From positions 248,001-312,000 of the forward strand of contig NZ_JAGHZS010000001.1 of NCBI RefSeq assembly GCF_017745275.1: a DNA stretch of 64,000 nt. The letters are read 5' to 3'. Under the pieces are notes generated by a model. It was not told the origin of the DNA. It saw nothing but the letters and a program-made list of their open reading frames with translations, and searched no databases. The position numbers and the translations under genes are program-made. The first letter of the stretch is position 1, and every line of letters starts with the position of its first letter. Positions 62,915-64,000 of the stretch are shown piece by piece. This DNA comes from Chitinophaga sp. (GTDB taxonomy: Bacteria > Bacteroidota > Bacteroidia > Chitinophagales > Chitinophagaceae).

Positions 62915-64000
62915 ATGCAAAAAAACAGGCAATTCCGAACCCTCGGAACAGGGCCGTTATGGGCTAAAATGCACTTGAAAATGAAAATGCTGGCAATCCT
63001 TCTATGTTGTGTTGTGATGCAATCTACTGCGATGGTCTATTCGCAGGATGTAAAGCTCACCCTGAAGGCAGAAAATGTTCCACTGAAAAAACTCTTTAAA
63101 CTCATCGAAAACAAGTGCGATTATCATATCGCCTACAGCAGCAACCTGCTGTCGAATAACCAGCTAGTCAATATCGACGTGGTAGACCAGCCCCTGCAAC
63201 AGGTGCTGCAAACCGCCCTCGCCAACACCCGCCTTACTTTCCAGGTGATGAACGATCACCTGGTGATCATCAAAATGCGGGAGAACACCCCTCCACAGGA
63301 AAAAGAGATCACCGTAAGAGGCGTTGTAAAAAACGCAGCCGGCCAACCGGTACCAGGAGCCACCGTACTAGCCGGCAAAAAAGTAGCGATCACCGACCAA
63401 TACGGTCGCTATGAAATCAGTACCGCTCCTAACGACATCCTCTCTTTCAGCTTCATTGGCTACGAAAAACAGGAAATAAAAGTGAATAACCACGCCATCA
63501 TCAATGTATCGCTTGAAGAAAAAAAGGGTGCCCTGAATGAAGTAGTGGTTGTAGGCTACGGCGCTCAACGCAAAAAAGACCTCACCGGCGCCGTTAGTAC
63601 CGTTTCTGCCAAAGACCTGGAAGACAGACCTGCCACCAACTTTGGCTACTCCCTGGAAGGCAAGGCCGCCGGCGTACAGGTAATCCGCTCCTCCGGCAAA
63701 CCACAGGCAGGCTTCTCTATCCGCGTGAGAGGTACTACCTCCATCACCGCCGACAGCGAACCACTCTACGTGGTAGATGGTGTACCCAGCGCCACCACCT
63801 ACGATATCAATCCTAACGATATTGAGAATATTGTAATTTTGAAAGATGCCTCCTCAGCAGCCATCTATGGCGCTGCAGGCGCCAACGGCGTGGTATTGAT
63901 CACAACAAAACGCGGTAAGAATCAACAGCCGCAACTCGCGTTTAATACTTACTACGGGCAGTCTGAAGTCACCAAAAAATTACCGGTACTCAACAACAAA
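62915..64000 (+). CDS. SusC/RagA-family TonB-linked transporter with STN domain (cut by window edge)
   Basis: Open from the ATG at 62915 to the window end (362 codons). A leader with signal segment (MLAILLCCVVMQSTAMVYSQ, about residues 25-44) is followed by an STN domain (VPLKKLFKLIENKCDYHIAY), a regulatory-like beta domain (VRGVVKNAAGQPVPGATVLA), the TonB-box-side sequence LNEVVVVGYGAQRKKDLTGA and the plug (RVRGTTSITADSEPLYVVDG, IVILKDASSAAIYGAAGANG). The barrel lies beyond the edge. With the sigma and FecR genes before it, this is a second self-contained signalling uptake system; a susD is expected next. Confidence 0.93.
   Translation, partial: MQKNRQFRTLGTGPLWAKMHLKMKMLAILLCCVVMQSTAMVYSQDVKLTLKAENVPLKKLFKLIENKCDYHIAYSSNLLSNNQLVNIDVVDQPLQQVLQTALANTRLTFQVMNDHLVIIKMRENTPPQEKEITVRGVVKNAAGQPVPGATVLAGKKVAITDQYGRYEISTAPNDILSFSFIGYEKQEIKVNNHAIINVSLEEKKGALNEVVVVGYGAQRKKDLTGAVSTVSAKDLEDRPATNFGYSLEGKAAGVQVIRSSGKPQAGFSIRVRGTTSITADSEPLYVVDGVPSATTYDINPNDIENIVILKDASSAAIYGAAGANGVVLITTKRGKNQQPQLAFNTYYGQSEVTKKLPVLNNK

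Overview
The window looks like a chromosomal segment of a Chitinophagaceae bacterium (phylum Bacteroidota), most likely Chitinophaga or a close relative. Supporting signs are two SusC-type TonB-linked transporters with STN domains, each preceded by an ECF sigma factor and a FecR anti-sigma factor, a SusD lipoprotein, PorT-like beta-barrels, DUF3667 and DUF4974 proteins, and promoters of the Bacteroidota form (TTTG at -33, TAnnTTTG at -7). The genus is inferred from gene content, not from a marker gene.

Layout. 1-6.6 kb: two tandem rhomboid proteases, rlmD, a thioredoxin-fold lipid/periplasm-side protein and three PorT-like barrels. 6.7-8.2 kb: an IS3-family element with a -1 frameshift site, inserted in the loop of an intergenic hairpin repeat. 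8.2-18.9 kb: housekeeping genes (a large NtrY-like histidine kinase, mazG, tex, enoyl-CoA hydratase, DUF3667). 19.0-19.3 kb: tRNA-Gly(GCC) and tRNA-Leu(TAA). 19.27-29.9 kb: an AT-rich accessory region. Its first unit is bounded by a 17-bp copy of the tRNA-Leu 3' end and holds a wHTH-Fic protein with a degenerate FIC motif plus a divergent unknown gene. Its second unit holds a decayed UvrD-like helicase, a complete four-gene Wadjet (JetABCD) anti-plasmid system and a truncated IS481-type transposase, and lies between a 3' stub and the intact copy of one gene. 31-34 kb: PhnB-like, GlxA-type and Crp-type regulators and an amidohydrolase. 34.4-46.5 kb: a SusC/SusD locus on the minus strand with its own sigma/FecR pair, two discoidin-domain lipoproteins (one a putative metzincin-like protease) and a GH43 glycosidase. 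47-50.3 kb: a TetR regulon with two matching 18-bp operators, two Asp-nucleophile alpha/beta hydrolases and a TauE/SafE permease. 50.5-60.9 kb: FAD monooxygenase, aromatic-amino-acid-type permease, EamA exporter, CDF metal exporter, a membrane-tethered HTH protein divergent from a secreted protein, YD-like and LysR genes. 61.0-64.0 kb: a second ECF sigma/FecR/SusC set, cut by the window edge.

The genes work together in four visible blocks: two nutrient-uptake systems under cell-surface signalling (substrate-bound SusC signals through FecR to the ECF sigma factor); the Wadjet operon, whose overlapping genes encode an SMC-like loop extruder and its nuclease; the TetR-controlled hydrolase/permease unit; and the mazG-kinase operon. 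The most unusual structural signal is a family of long intergenic inverted repeats whose outer ends coincide with TAG stop codons of the flanking genes.
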